Shown here: positions 23,834-31,677 of the stretch, in pieces
How positions within the stretch are numbered: the stretch's first letter is position 1
Layout: each line of letters opens with the position of its first letter
Assembly (NCBI GenBank): GCA_913055785.1
Contig: CAJXLJ010000032.1
Location: 1-33,278 of the forward strand
Length of the DNA stretch: 33,278 bases
Direction of reading: 5' to 3'
DNA from: an uncultured Parvularculaceae bacterium
GTDB lineage: Bacteria; Pseudomonadota; Alphaproteobacteria; Caulobacterales; Parvularculaceae
The notes under the pieces: generated by a model
What the model was told of the DNA's origin: nothing
The model's input: the letters and a program-made list of their open reading frames with translations, nothing else
Databases searched by the model: none
Made by a program: the position numbers and the translations under genes

Positions 23834-24555
23834 TTAACCTATTGCGTTCTGATATTCTAAAGCTGAAACGTTCCTTGATCCTGCTGCTGATCTTCGGCGT
23901 GCCGCTGATGCTGTTCATTGTTCAGACAGCAGTGATCACCAGCGGCAACGCGCCCGACCAGTGGAGGACCGTGGCCATGAGCGGCGGCGCCATCTGGGCG
24001 TATTTTCTCCTGCCGATGACCGCAACGGCGATGACCGCCCTTATTGCGCAGGTTGAACACGGAACGCGCGGCTGGTCTTACTGCCTGGCGACGCCCAGAG
24101 CGAAATGGATGACGCTCCTTTCGAAATCAGCGCTGGCGGTCAGTCTGATGGCGGTCGTGAGCGTGCTGATCTGGTGCGCGCTGTTGCTTGGCGGAACTGC
24201 CGGCGGCCTGATTGCGCCGAGCGAAGCGCTTAAAGGCGGCATTCCATTCGGCTTCCTCGCTATTCTCCTGTTCAAGATGTGGCTTGCGAGTTTTCTCGTC
24301 ATCGCCATTCAGTCGATCATAGCGCTGCGTTTCGAGAGCTTCGCCGTCGCGGTGGTCGCCGGCATTAGCGGCACTTTCGTCGCGGTGGTCGCCACCAGCG
24401 CCAAGATGGGCGTCTACTTCCCCTGGCTGTTGCCGACCAATATTCTCGCTTCCGCCCCCGACCGCGCAGTGCAGGCCCTGATCACAGGGTTTGCCGGCGG
24501 ATTGATTTTGATGATCGCCGGCTCGTTCTGGCTGGCGCGGCGCGACTGGAACTAA
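23830..24555 (+). CDS. ABC-2 type permease, lantibiotic-immunity/BcrB-like
   Basis: The 241-residue integral membrane protein begins MINLLRSDILKLKRSLILLL. The segment DILKLKRS before the first membrane helix is characteristic of MutE/EpiE- and BcrB-like permeases. Six hydrophobic segments are visible, with VEHGTRGWSYCLATPRAKWM between the second and third, and the protein ends FWLARRDWN. The ATGA overlap with the ATPase gene implies one transcript and coupled translation. The two probably form a homodimeric-pair exporter conferring tolerance to a peptide or membrane-active agent. No bacteriocin biosynthesis gene is nearby. Confidence 0.87.
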   Translation: MINLLRSDILKLKRSLILLLIFGVPLMLFIVQTAVITSGNAPDQWRTVAMSGGAIWAYFLLPMTATAMTALIAQVEHGTRGWSYCLATPRAKWMTLLSKSALAVSLMAVVSVLIWCALLLGGTAGGLIAPSEALKGGIPFGFLAILLFKMWLASFLVIAIQSIIALRFESFAVAVVAGISGTFVAVVATSAKMGVYFPWLLPTNILASAPDRAVQALITGFAGGLILMIAGSFWLARRDWN

Positions 24556-24558
24556 AAC

Positions 24559-27372
24559 CTAACCCGCGGCCTGCGCCACCACGCTCAGGGACGGGCGGCC
24601 GAGCACAAGCTGGGCGTAGCAGCGCGTGACGTCGTCCGCATACCCCCTCATCAACGGGCGCACCTGATCGAATTTCTGAACCCCGGCGGCGCGGGCGATC
24701 AGCTTGCCGAAACGCGGCCGCACCGGCTCGCGCACCGGATCGCTCCATTGCGCAAGCGCGCGAACGACCTGCAGGCGCGCCCAGAATTCACGGGCGGATT
24801 TCAGCGCCTGCGCGGTCTCTTCGGGAAGCAGGCCCGACCGCGCCATGGCGTCGAGCGCCTCGCCGACGCGCGTTTCCTGCACGAAAGGATGAGCCGAGGC
24901 GTGGCGGTAGATCAGTGTGCTGATCACCAGTTCGACATCGAGGCGGCCGCCTTCGAGCCGGTCGATATCCCAGTCGGACGCCGCCCGTTCGCGGCGCATC
25001 CGCTGGGCCCGGGCGCGGTCGAGATCGCGGAACAGGATGTCGGCGCGGCGCGCGCCCGAAACGGCGCTGCGCAGGGCGTCGCGGGCCTTGTCGGCGATCT
25101 TGTCAGACCCTGCGATCACCCGGCCGCGCGCCAGCATGATCTGGTCATGGGCGACCGCTTCCGACTGAACATAGGATTTGAACGCCGCTAGCGACGGCGC
25201 CAGCGGACCGGAGACGCCGCACGGCCGGTGCGATGCGTCCGGCGTAATCGCGAAGACGCCTTCGCCGAAATCGTGCAGCAGGTCGAGATAGCGTTTTACA
25301 AACGCCTCGCCTGCCTCGCCAAGATCGTCAGCGGCGATGAAGCCGAGATGGGTCGCGGAACCCGGCAGATGCGAGCCTGCGCCATCGAACACATGAAGCG
25401 CGATCTTCTCGCCGGCGCCGGCTTCTTCCTTGGGCGCGTTCTTGCGGGCGAAATCGAAGACATCGGCGAGCGTGCGCAGATGAACGTCCTCGAACGCTTC
25501 TGCGGCGGCGTCGAACGATGTCGCGCCCGCTGCGGCGCTGAGCGCAATCCGGGCGATAATTTCACGCCGCCAGGCGATTAGCGCATCGAGCGTATCAGCC
25601 TTGCCAAGCGGCGGCGGCGTGAAGCGGGACAACCATTCTTCACCGCTCTGGGGCGTTTCCGCTCCCGGCTTCTCGAAGAAAGCCGCAATGCCCTCAGCCG
25701 TTTCAGCAAGCGGCGCAACAGCGCCGCTGAAGCAGCCGAGCGCATCGACCAGCGGGTCGCGCGGCGCAGCGCCCTCGCCGACCAGCGCGAAGATATCCTG
25801 TTCATCATCGGCGTTGCTGACCAGCTGATCGAACAGGCGGAAAGCCATGTTCGGCTTCTGGGTCTCCCCGAATTCCGTCAGCAGTCCCGGCGCATGAGCG
25901 GAGAACCTTGCATCGCCGCCCGCGGGCGCGGCGCGGCGGGCCCATCGGTCGACCGCGGCGGAAAGGCTCTGGCCGTTATGGAAGCCGAGATCTTCAAGCT
26001 TGTCCGCATCCTCTTCCTCGCCATCGCGGGGCTTGTAACATTCGACTTCTTTCTGCGGGCCGTTCATCAGTCGGTCGAGCGTATTGTTGGCGTCCTGCCG
26101 GGCGCCGTTCAGCGCCGCCGATAATGCATCGTAGGCGGAATAACCGCAAAGCCGCGCAAGCGCCGCCTGTTCGTCCGGCCGGGTAAGAACGGTGGCGGGA
26201 CAGCCTTTCATCATCTGCATGCGCGAGACGACGAGCTGGGCGAGTTCCTCGCCGGCGACCAGCCGCCGCGACGCATCGCGCGAAAGGGCGCGGGATTTCG
26301 CTGCGGTTTCAAAAACGCCGCGCGCCGACGCCGTGCGGAAGAGCGGCCTCGCGCCGCCGACCGCAAGCCGGCAGAGATCGGCTGCACGCCGGAACGGCGC
26401 ACGCGGATCGTCGCTGTCCCGTTCCAGCGCCGCGCGCATCTCGTCATCGAGCATCGGCGCCTCGCCCCAGACAAGGTCTTCAACGCCTTCGAGGAATTGG
26501 CCGCCCGCCACGCGGTCGCCGGCGATAATCCGTGCGCCGGCGAGCCACGCCTTCAACGCATGCGACTGCGGACCTTCCGCGGCGGCGCGCACCCGAGCGG
26601 CGCTTTCCGCGTAACCGGCGCCGCTGACGCCGGAGCCCAGCGGCGTTCTCAGGGCGAACAGCGGAAATTCGCCGGGCTTGCCCTCGAACGCTTCGCGGAA
26701 TTCAGCGCCGATGCGCACGAACACCCGGTCGGCGCCGCGCGCGGCGGGGCCGGAAAACTCATTGTCATCGTAAAGGATGGCGAGATCGAGAGGACCGTAA
26801 GGCGCAAGGTCTTCATGGGCGACATCGCCGCTGGCGACGACGAAAACGCCGCGCATGAACTGATTGGCGTCGGCGACCGTCAGCTCACCGCGCTTGACCG
26901 CCGCGCGGACGAGCCACTGAATAGCAGTCTCGACAAGACGCTCGGCGAAATCGACCCGCGCCGACGTCGCTTCAGCGACGCTCCACTGCTCGCCGAGTTC
27001 GGCGAGCGCAACCGCGATGTCGGCCCGGTTCTTGAGCGGCGCCAGCGCCGCATGCAGCGCATCTGGCCCGCCTACGCCGCGATCCAGTCCGGCGAGATCG
27101 CGCGCCGCTTCGGCGAGCACCGCGGAAGGGCCGTCGATCAACGAAGCCGCGGCGGCGCCGGGATGCGTGAGACAAAGCTCGGCGAGACGCCGGCTGGCGC
27201 CGAATACGCGCAACATCAGCAAACGGCGGTCAGGCTGATCGAGCGGCGCGCCAGGGTCCTGCCCCAGCGATTCCGCCGCTGCACGCCGCCACCGGGCCAG
27301 CGCCCCCGCAGCGCGCGAAGGATCGATTGCATCACCCTGATCGCGAGCCCCGCACCCGCCAGTTACCGCCAT
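24559..27372 (-). CDS. glnE: Diverged GlnE-like protein (glutamine synthetase adenylyltransferase homologue)
   Basis: GlnE normally adds and removes AMP on glutamine synthetase through two nucleotidyltransferase domains. I start at the ATG at 27372, which has GAGGTGG upstream, giving 937 residues; an in-frame TTG at 27411 is weaker. GlnE framework is visible in both halves: ALKAWLAGARIIAGDR with a following EDLVWGEAP, and RPCGVSGPLAPS (716-727) with LARGRVIAG (747-755), then EGGRLDVELVISTLIYRHA in the helical domain. The catalytic blocks are eroded. The first domain has GPLDLAILYDD (193-203) in place of SDLDL-type residues, and the second has PGSATHLGFIAADD (670-683) without the Asp pair. It is probably a homologue with lost or altered activity. 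Convergent with the ABC permease gene. Confidence 0.82.
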   Translation of the reverse strand: MAVTGGCGARDQGDAIDPSRAAGALARWRRAAAESLGQDPGAPLDQPDRRLLMLRVFGASRRLAELCLTHPGAAAASLIDGPSAVLAEAARDLAGLDRGVGGPDALHAALAPLKNRADIAVALAELGEQWSVAEATSARVDFAERLVETAIQWLVRAAVKRGELTVADANQFMRGVFVVASGDVAHEDLAPYGPLDLAILYDDNEFSGPAARGADRVFVRIGAEFREAFEGKPGEFPLFALRTPLGSGVSGAGYAESAARVRAAAEGPQSHALKAWLAGARIIAGDRVAGGQFLEGVEDLVWGEAPMLDDEMRAALERDSDDPRAPFRRAADLCRLAVGGARPLFRTASARGVFETAAKSRALSRDASRRLVAGEELAQLVVSRMQMMKGCPATVLTRPDEQAALARLCGYSAYDALSAALNGARQDANNTLDRLMNGPQKEVECYKPRDGEEEDADKLEDLGFHNGQSLSAAVDRWARRAAPAGGDARFSAHAPGLLTEFGETQKPNMAFRLFDQLVSNADDEQDIFALVGEGAAPRDPLVDALGCFSGAVAPLAETAEGIAAFFEKPGAETPQSGEEWLSRFTPPPLGKADTLDALIAWRREIIARIALSAAAGATSFDAAAEAFEDVHLRTLADVFDFARKNAPKEEAGAGEKIALHVFDGAGSHLPGSATHLGFIAADDLGEAGEAFVKRYLDLLHDFGEGVFAITPDASHRPCGVSGPLAPSLAAFKSYVQSEAVAHDQIMLARGRVIAGSDKIADKARDALRSAVSGARRADILFRDLDRARAQRMRRERAASDWDIDRLEGGRLDVELVISTLIYRHASAHPFVQETRVGEALDAMARSGLLPEETAQALKSAREFWARLQVVRALAQWSDPVREPVRPRFGKLIARAAGVQKFDQVRPLMRGYADDVTRCYAQLVLGRPSLSVVAQAAG

Positions 27373-27504
27373 GATCGCCACCTCAAAAAACTTGAGAAAC
27401 GATAGTGTCAAAGCGGGATGAAGGCGTCGTTAAACATATCGTGACATTTAGACTCCCCGGCGAATGCTGATATGAACGAAATCCCTTAACGTCCCTGTTC
27501 GCCC

Positions 27505-29139
27505 ATGAACCGAAATATCGCCCGCTCCCTGCTTTTGCTGCGCAAGCTGCGCCGGCGTCTGAAGCGGTTCGACGTGCTGCGGGTCTGGTTTTTTGCAATT
27601 CTGATCGGCATCGCCGGCGCCTATGCGGTGATCGGCTTCCGTTTCGCTATCGACGCAGTATCGATGATTGCCTTCGGCGGCACCGAGGAAGACATGGTTA
27701 GCGGCGCCGCCTCGCTCGGTTTCCTGCGCGCCTGGGCGGCGCCGGTGATCGGCGGGTTGGCGGTTTCGGCGATCCTGTTCGTCGCTGACAGGGCGAAATG
27801 GCTTCCCGGCGGACGCGGCCAGGCGGTTGCGGATGTGATCGAGGCCCGCGCCGTCGCGGGCGGGCGCATTTCGATGCGCGCGGGGCTCTCGGCGGCGGTT
27901 GTGTCGGCGGTCTCGCTGGGCGCCGGCGCCAGCGCCGGCCGCGAGGGGCCGGCGGTGCATCTCGGAGCCACGATCGCGTCGTTCATTAATCGTTACATGG
28001 GGTTCACCGCGAAACAGCGCCGCGCGCTTCTCGGCTGCGGCGCCGCGGCTGCGGTGTCAGCGAGTTTTAACGCGCCGGTGGCCGGGGTCCTGTTCGCGCT
28101 TGAAGTGATCCTCGGCAATTACGCCCTTTCCGTCTTCGGGCCGATTGCAGCAGCGAGCGTCGCCGCGGCGATTATCGCACGCATCCATCTCGGAAACTTT
28201 CCCGCTTTCGATCTGCCGTCATACGGGCTCGTGCAGACGATCGATGTTCCCCTCGCCGCCCTGCTCGGCCTGATATGCGGGCTGATCGCTTCCGGCTTTC
28301 TGGTCGCCACCGAACGGCTGACCGTCGGCGTCCGCGAACAGGCGCAGAAATACGGCGTTTCCTATCTTCTTCTGCCGCCGATCGGCGGCGTCATCATCGG
28401 CCTTATGGGCGCCGTACATCCCGAAGTCTTCGGGGTCGGTTATGAAGCGGTGTCGAACGCCCTCGCCGGCCAGTATTCGATCACGCTGCTGATCATTCTT
28501 GTGGTGATGAAGGTCGCGGCGACGGCGGTGACGCTCTCCTGCCGCTTCGGCGGGGGGGTGTTTTCACCCGGACTTGTCATCGGCGCCTTCGCCGGCGCCG
28601 CCTTCGGCGCCGCGCTCGCGCATTACTTTCCGGGCGCAACGGCGAGCCCCGTCTATTTCGCGATGATCGGCATGGGCGCGGTTTCCGGCGCCATTCTCGG
28701 CGCACCGATCTCGACGACGCTGATCGCCTTTGAACTCACCGGCGAATACGGGATTACGATTTCGCTGATGGTCGCCGCCGCCATCGCTACGCTGATGACC
28801 CAGTGGCTGTGCGGCAAGTCCTTCTTCCACTGGCAACTGTCGCGGCGCGGCTTCGATCTTTCGGAAGGCCCGCACGGCGTCATACTGCAGACCATTCGCG
28901 TGCGCGACGTCATGGAGAAGATGCCGGCGGGCGCTCCCTTGTCGAAGGAAGCCGAGCGTCTAGAAAGCGGGCAGTCTCTCGGCGAGGCGCTTGCGCTTCT
29001 GAACGAAAGCGAAGAGCACGGCCTGCCGGTCGTCGACAAAGCCGAACGCGACAAGGTGATCGGGTATCTATCGCGGGTGCGCGCGCTCGCCGCCTATAAC
29101 CGGGCGCTGATCGAACAGAATATCGAACACCACACCTGA
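27505..29139 (+). CDS. ClC-type chloride/proton antiporter or channel with CBS-like tail
   Basis: The 544-residue membrane protein has about ten or more hydrophobic segments (28-440) and a cytosolic C-terminal region (450-544) holding CBS-like sequence (RVRDVMEKMPAG, then HGLPVVDKAERDKVIGYLSR). ClC signatures are SAGREGPAVHLGA with the gating Glu147, and GGGVFSPGLVIGAFAG. Glu200 in FALEVILGNY aligns with the internal proton-transfer Glu, suggesting an exchanger rather than a channel. The first anion-binding motif reads GGRGQ instead of GSGIP. Divergent from glnE across 132 bases. It ends four bases before the convergent neighbour. Confidence 0.93.
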   Translation: MNRNIARSLLLLRKLRRRLKRFDVLRVWFFAILIGIAGAYAVIGFRFAIDAVSMIAFGGTEEDMVSGAASLGFLRAWAAPVIGGLAVSAILFVADRAKWLPGGRGQAVADVIEARAVAGGRISMRAGLSAAVVSAVSLGAGASAGREGPAVHLGATIASFINRYMGFTAKQRRALLGCGAAAAVSASFNAPVAGVLFALEVILGNYALSVFGPIAAASVAAAIIARIHLGNFPAFDLPSYGLVQTIDVPLAALLGLICGLIASGFLVATERLTVGVREQAQKYGVSYLLLPPIGGVIIGLMGAVHPEVFGVGYEAVSNALAGQYSITLLIILVVMKVAATAVTLSCRFGGGVFSPGLVIGAFAGAAFGAALAHYFPGATASPVYFAMIGMGAVSGAILGAPISTTLIAFELTGEYGITISLMVAAAIATLMTQWLCGKSFFHWQLSRRGFDLSEGPHGVILQTIRVRDVMEKMPAGAPLSKEAERLESGQSLGEALALLNESEEHGLPVVDKAERDKVIGYLSRVRALAAYNRALIEQNIEHHT

Positions 29140-29143
29140 CGTA

Positions 29144-29863
29144 TCAGAACCGGCCGAAGGCGATGCAGGAAAACAGTTTCAACCGTTTCACGACAGGAAA
29201 CGGCCGGTCGCCCCGGGCGAGATAAAGCGGCGTTAAAGACAGATGCGCCAGCGCCGGCGCGAGCGACGACGGCGCGGCGCGAAGCGCTTCCCGCGTCTCG
29301 CTCCAGCATGACGACGCCGCCTGCGCAGTTTCGCTTGCCAGCGACGGCGCAAGCCCCCGCCCTTCACGCGCCATGGCGAAGGCGGCGCCGGCGCGCGCCG
29401 CCGCGTCCGCAAACTCATCCCCGCCGCCGAGAAGCTGAACCGCCAGCGCATCGAAAACGCCTTCGGCGCCCGCGGTCCAGCCGGCGACATCTTCCGCATC
29501 GGAAAACCCTTCGCCATAGAGCGGCCGTGCGGCGGCGCTGATCGCCATTTCGAAACGATCGGCAAAAGCGTTGTCCGCAAGGCCCGATCTCGCGGCTTCC
29601 TCTACGACAGGATGCTTTCGGTGCGGCCTGCCATCCCGAATGTCGGCGAGCGCATCGCGCCACCATTGCAGCCTGATTTCACCGAGCGGAGGTTCGCTCA
29701 CCGACGCGGGCACGCGCCGCAACTCACATTGCAGCGCGTAAAGCGCCAGCAACTTTCGCGCGTCGTCGCCTTTTGCATATTGCGCGGCGAGCCAGCGGTC
29801 TTCATCGCGGCGTCGCACGAGATCGGAACAATATGCCGCTGCGTCTTTTTGACTGTCATCCAT
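29144..29863 (-). CDS. Squalene/phytoene synthase family protein, NDUFAF6-like
   Basis: The 239-residue protein opens MDDSQKDAAAYCSDLVRRRD. Its best conserved stretch is RWLAAQYAKGDDARKLLALY followed closely by SEPPLGEIRLQWWRDAL, the pattern of the alphaproteobacterial relatives of NDUFAF6, a mitochondrial complex I assembly factor. The first Asp-rich prenyl-diphosphate motif of true squalene or phytoene synthases is not seen (ELRRVPASVSE instead), so an isoprenoid-synthase role is unlikely. No hopanoid or carotenoid genes are nearby. Convergent with the ClC gene and divergent from sodB. Confidence 0.78.
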   Translation of the reverse strand: MDDSQKDAAAYCSDLVRRRDEDRWLAAQYAKGDDARKLLALYALQCELRRVPASVSEPPLGEIRLQWWRDALADIRDGRPHRKHPVVEEAARSGLADNAFADRFEMAISAAARPLYGEGFSDAEDVAGWTAGAEGVFDALAVQLLGGGDEFADAAARAGAAFAMAREGRGLAPSLASETAQAASSCWSETREALRAAPSSLAPALAHLSLTPLYLARGDRPFPVVKRLKLFSCIAFGRF

Positions 29864-29954
29864 CCGACAGATTCACCCGATATGATTGCATGAGCCGGCC
29901 CAGATGCTTAAGTCCGGCGTTCCGGTTTTGCAAACAAGTGAAAGAGGCGCAGTA

Positions 29955-30551
29955 ATGGCGATCAAGCTACCCGACCTTCCCTATGGCAAAAGCGACCTGG
30001 CGCCGCATGTTTCAGCGGAAACGCTCGACTTTCACTACGGCAAGCATCATCAGGCTTATGTGGAGAAGACCAATCAGGCGATCGCCGGCGGCGATCTCGA
30101 CGATGCGTCTCTCGAAGACATTGTCCGCGCCGCTCATGGCGAGAACCAGGGACTGTTCAACAACGCCGCGCAAGTCTGGAACCATACGTTCTACTGGAAC
30201 TCGATGAAACCGAATGGCGGCGGCGCGCCGGGCGGCGATGCAGGCGCGGCGATCAAGGAAGCGTTCGGCGGCGCCGACGGCTTCCGCGAAGCTTTCGCGA
30301 ATGCTGGCGCGACCCAGTTCGGTTCAGGCTGGGCGTGGCTGATCGCCAGAAACGGCAAACTCGAAGTCGTGAAAACCGCGAATGCGGAAACGCCGCTGAC
30401 CGACAGCGCGGCGACGCCGCTCCTCACCATGGATGTGTGGGAGCACGCTTATTACCTCGATTATCAGAACAAGCGCCCCGCCTATATCGACGCGTTTCTC
30501 GATCACCTCGTGAACTGGGATTTCGTGAACGAGAATTTAAAGAAGGCGTAG
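29955..30551 (+). CDS. sodB: Superoxide dismutase, Fe type
   Basis: SOD converts superoxide to oxygen and hydrogen peroxide in the cytoplasm. The start is the ATG at 29955, with AGAGG upstream; the 198-residue product begins MAIKLPDLPYGKSDLAPHVS. Metal ligands are His27 (LDFHYGKHH), His77 (QVWNHTFYW), Asp160 and His164 (MDVWEHAYYLDY). Gln73 in AAQVWNH indicates the iron rather than manganese form. Length is typical (about 190-200). Longer upstream starts lack support. There is no signal peptide. A palindromic repeat lies between it and secF. Confidence 0.96.
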   Translation: MAIKLPDLPYGKSDLAPHVSAETLDFHYGKHHQAYVEKTNQAIAGGDLDDASLEDIVRAAHGENQGLFNNAAQVWNHTFYWNSMKPNGGGAPGGDAGAAIKEAFGGADGFREAFANAGATQFGSGWAWLIARNGKLEVVKTANAETPLTDSAATPLLTMDVWEHAYYLDYQNKRPAYIDAFLDHLVNWDFVNENLKKA

Positions 30552-30560
30552 GCGCAGTCG

Positions 30561-30643
30561 CTTCATCCTGAGGAGCAAAATCCTTCGCCCTTCGAGACGG
30601 CGCTCCGCGCCTCCTCAGGATGAAGGATTTTGCGTCTCGAAGG
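30561..30643. repeat. Interleaved palindromic intergenic repeat element
   Basis: Three inverted pairs lie in the order A-B-C-A'-B'-C'. A is CTTCATCCTGAGGAG (30561-30575) with its complement at 30611-30625. B is CAAAATCC (30576-30583) with 30625-30632. C is CCTTCGAGAC (30589-30598) with GTCTCGAAGG (30634-30643). The block C to A' resembles a repeat widespread between genes in Alphaproteobacteria. The outer A and C' look like the ends of an oppositely oriented copy. It fills the gap between convergent sodB and secF and may end both transcripts. Confidence 0.85.
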
Positions 30644-30682
30644 ACGAAGCGTGTTCGCGATGCGCTATTTACGTTTGTTCGC

Positions 30683-31663
30683 CTAAGGCGTCGCGGCGGC
30701 AGGCTGTTTCGACCAGTCGCGCTTGACGCCGGTCAGCAGCAGGAACGGCGACGCGACGAAGATCGACGAATAGGTGCCGATCACGATCCCCCAGACCATC
30801 GCCATGGTGAAGCCGCGCAGCACCGTACCGCCAAAGATCGCCAGCGCGAGCAGCGCAAGCAAGGTGGTGCCCGAGGTCATCACGGTTCGGGTCAACGTAT
30901 CGTTGATCGACAGGTCGATAAGCTCGCGCAACGGCTTTTGCTTGTATTTGCGCAAGTTCTCACGCACGCGGTCGTAAACGACCACCGTGTCGTTCATGGA
31001 GTAGCCGACAATAGTCAGGATCGCGGCGATGATGGCGAGTTCGAATTTCAGCTGCGTGACCGCGAACATCCCCATGGTGATGATCACGTCATGAACCAGC
31101 GCGACAATGGCGCCGACTGAAAACTGCCACTCGAAACGCAGCCAGATATAGATCAGCATCATGGCGATGGCGAGGATGACGGCGGTGACGCCCTTCTCGA
31201 TCAGTTCGCCGGAAACCGTCGGACCGACAACGTCGCGTTTCAGGACGACCATATTATCGCCGAGAAGCTCCTGCAGCGCATTTTGCACTTTCGTCGCGAC
31301 TTCCTGCTGCACTTCCTCGTCAGCGGTTGCCTGATCGACGCCCTCAGGCACATTCGTCGCCGTCTGGCGTTCAACGAAAACCACGGCGGATTCTTTCGCG
31401 TCGATAAAATCCTTGGTCAGTTGCACATCGACATTGCCGACATTGAGCGCGTTCACCGTGCTCCTGATTTCCGCGATATCAAGCGGCTCTTCATCGGTGA
31501 CCTCGATAGTCGCGCCGCCAAGGAAATCGATACTGAAATTGAGGCCCATGGTCATCAGCGCGAAGATCGAGCCGACAATCAGGGCGCTTGAAAAAGCAAA
31601 CGCCGCGAAACGGAGTTTCGTGAAGCCGATCTTGGTATTGTCGGGGAAAAGTTTCAAAAGCAT
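30683..31663 (-). CDS. secF: Protein translocase subunit SecF
   Basis: SecF works with SecD to drive late steps of Sec-dependent export using the proton gradient. The 326-residue product has a first membrane helix (about 20-40), the conserved LNFSIDFLGGATIEV (41-55), and a periplasmic domain to about 155. Five more helices follow, with GYSMNDTVVVYDRVRENLR, the family's most conserved cytosolic-side segment. The C-terminus is RDWSKQPAAATP. It lies 14 bases downstream of secD on the same strand and forms the usual secDF pair. Confidence 0.96.
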   Translation of the reverse strand: MLLKLFPDNTKIGFTKLRFAAFAFSSALIVGSIFALMTMGLNFSIDFLGGATIEVTDEEPLDIAEIRSTVNALNVGNVDVQLTKDFIDAKESAVVFVERQTATNVPEGVDQATADEEVQQEVATKVQNALQELLGDNMVVLKRDVVGPTVSGELIEKGVTAVILAIAMMLIYIWLRFEWQFSVGAIVALVHDVIITMGMFAVTQLKFELAIIAAILTIVGYSMNDTVVVYDRVRENLRKYKQKPLRELIDLSINDTLTRTVMTSGTTLLALLALAIFGGTVLRGFTMAMVWGIVIGTYSSIFVASPFLLLTGVKRDWSKQPAAATP

Positions 31664-31677
31664 GGGTCTCGTCCCCG

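Noticed and set aside
29144-29863. Carotenoid or hopanoid biosynthesis gene
   Set aside because: The first Asp-rich catalytic motif is missing and no pathway genes are near; the NDUFAF6-like pattern fits better.
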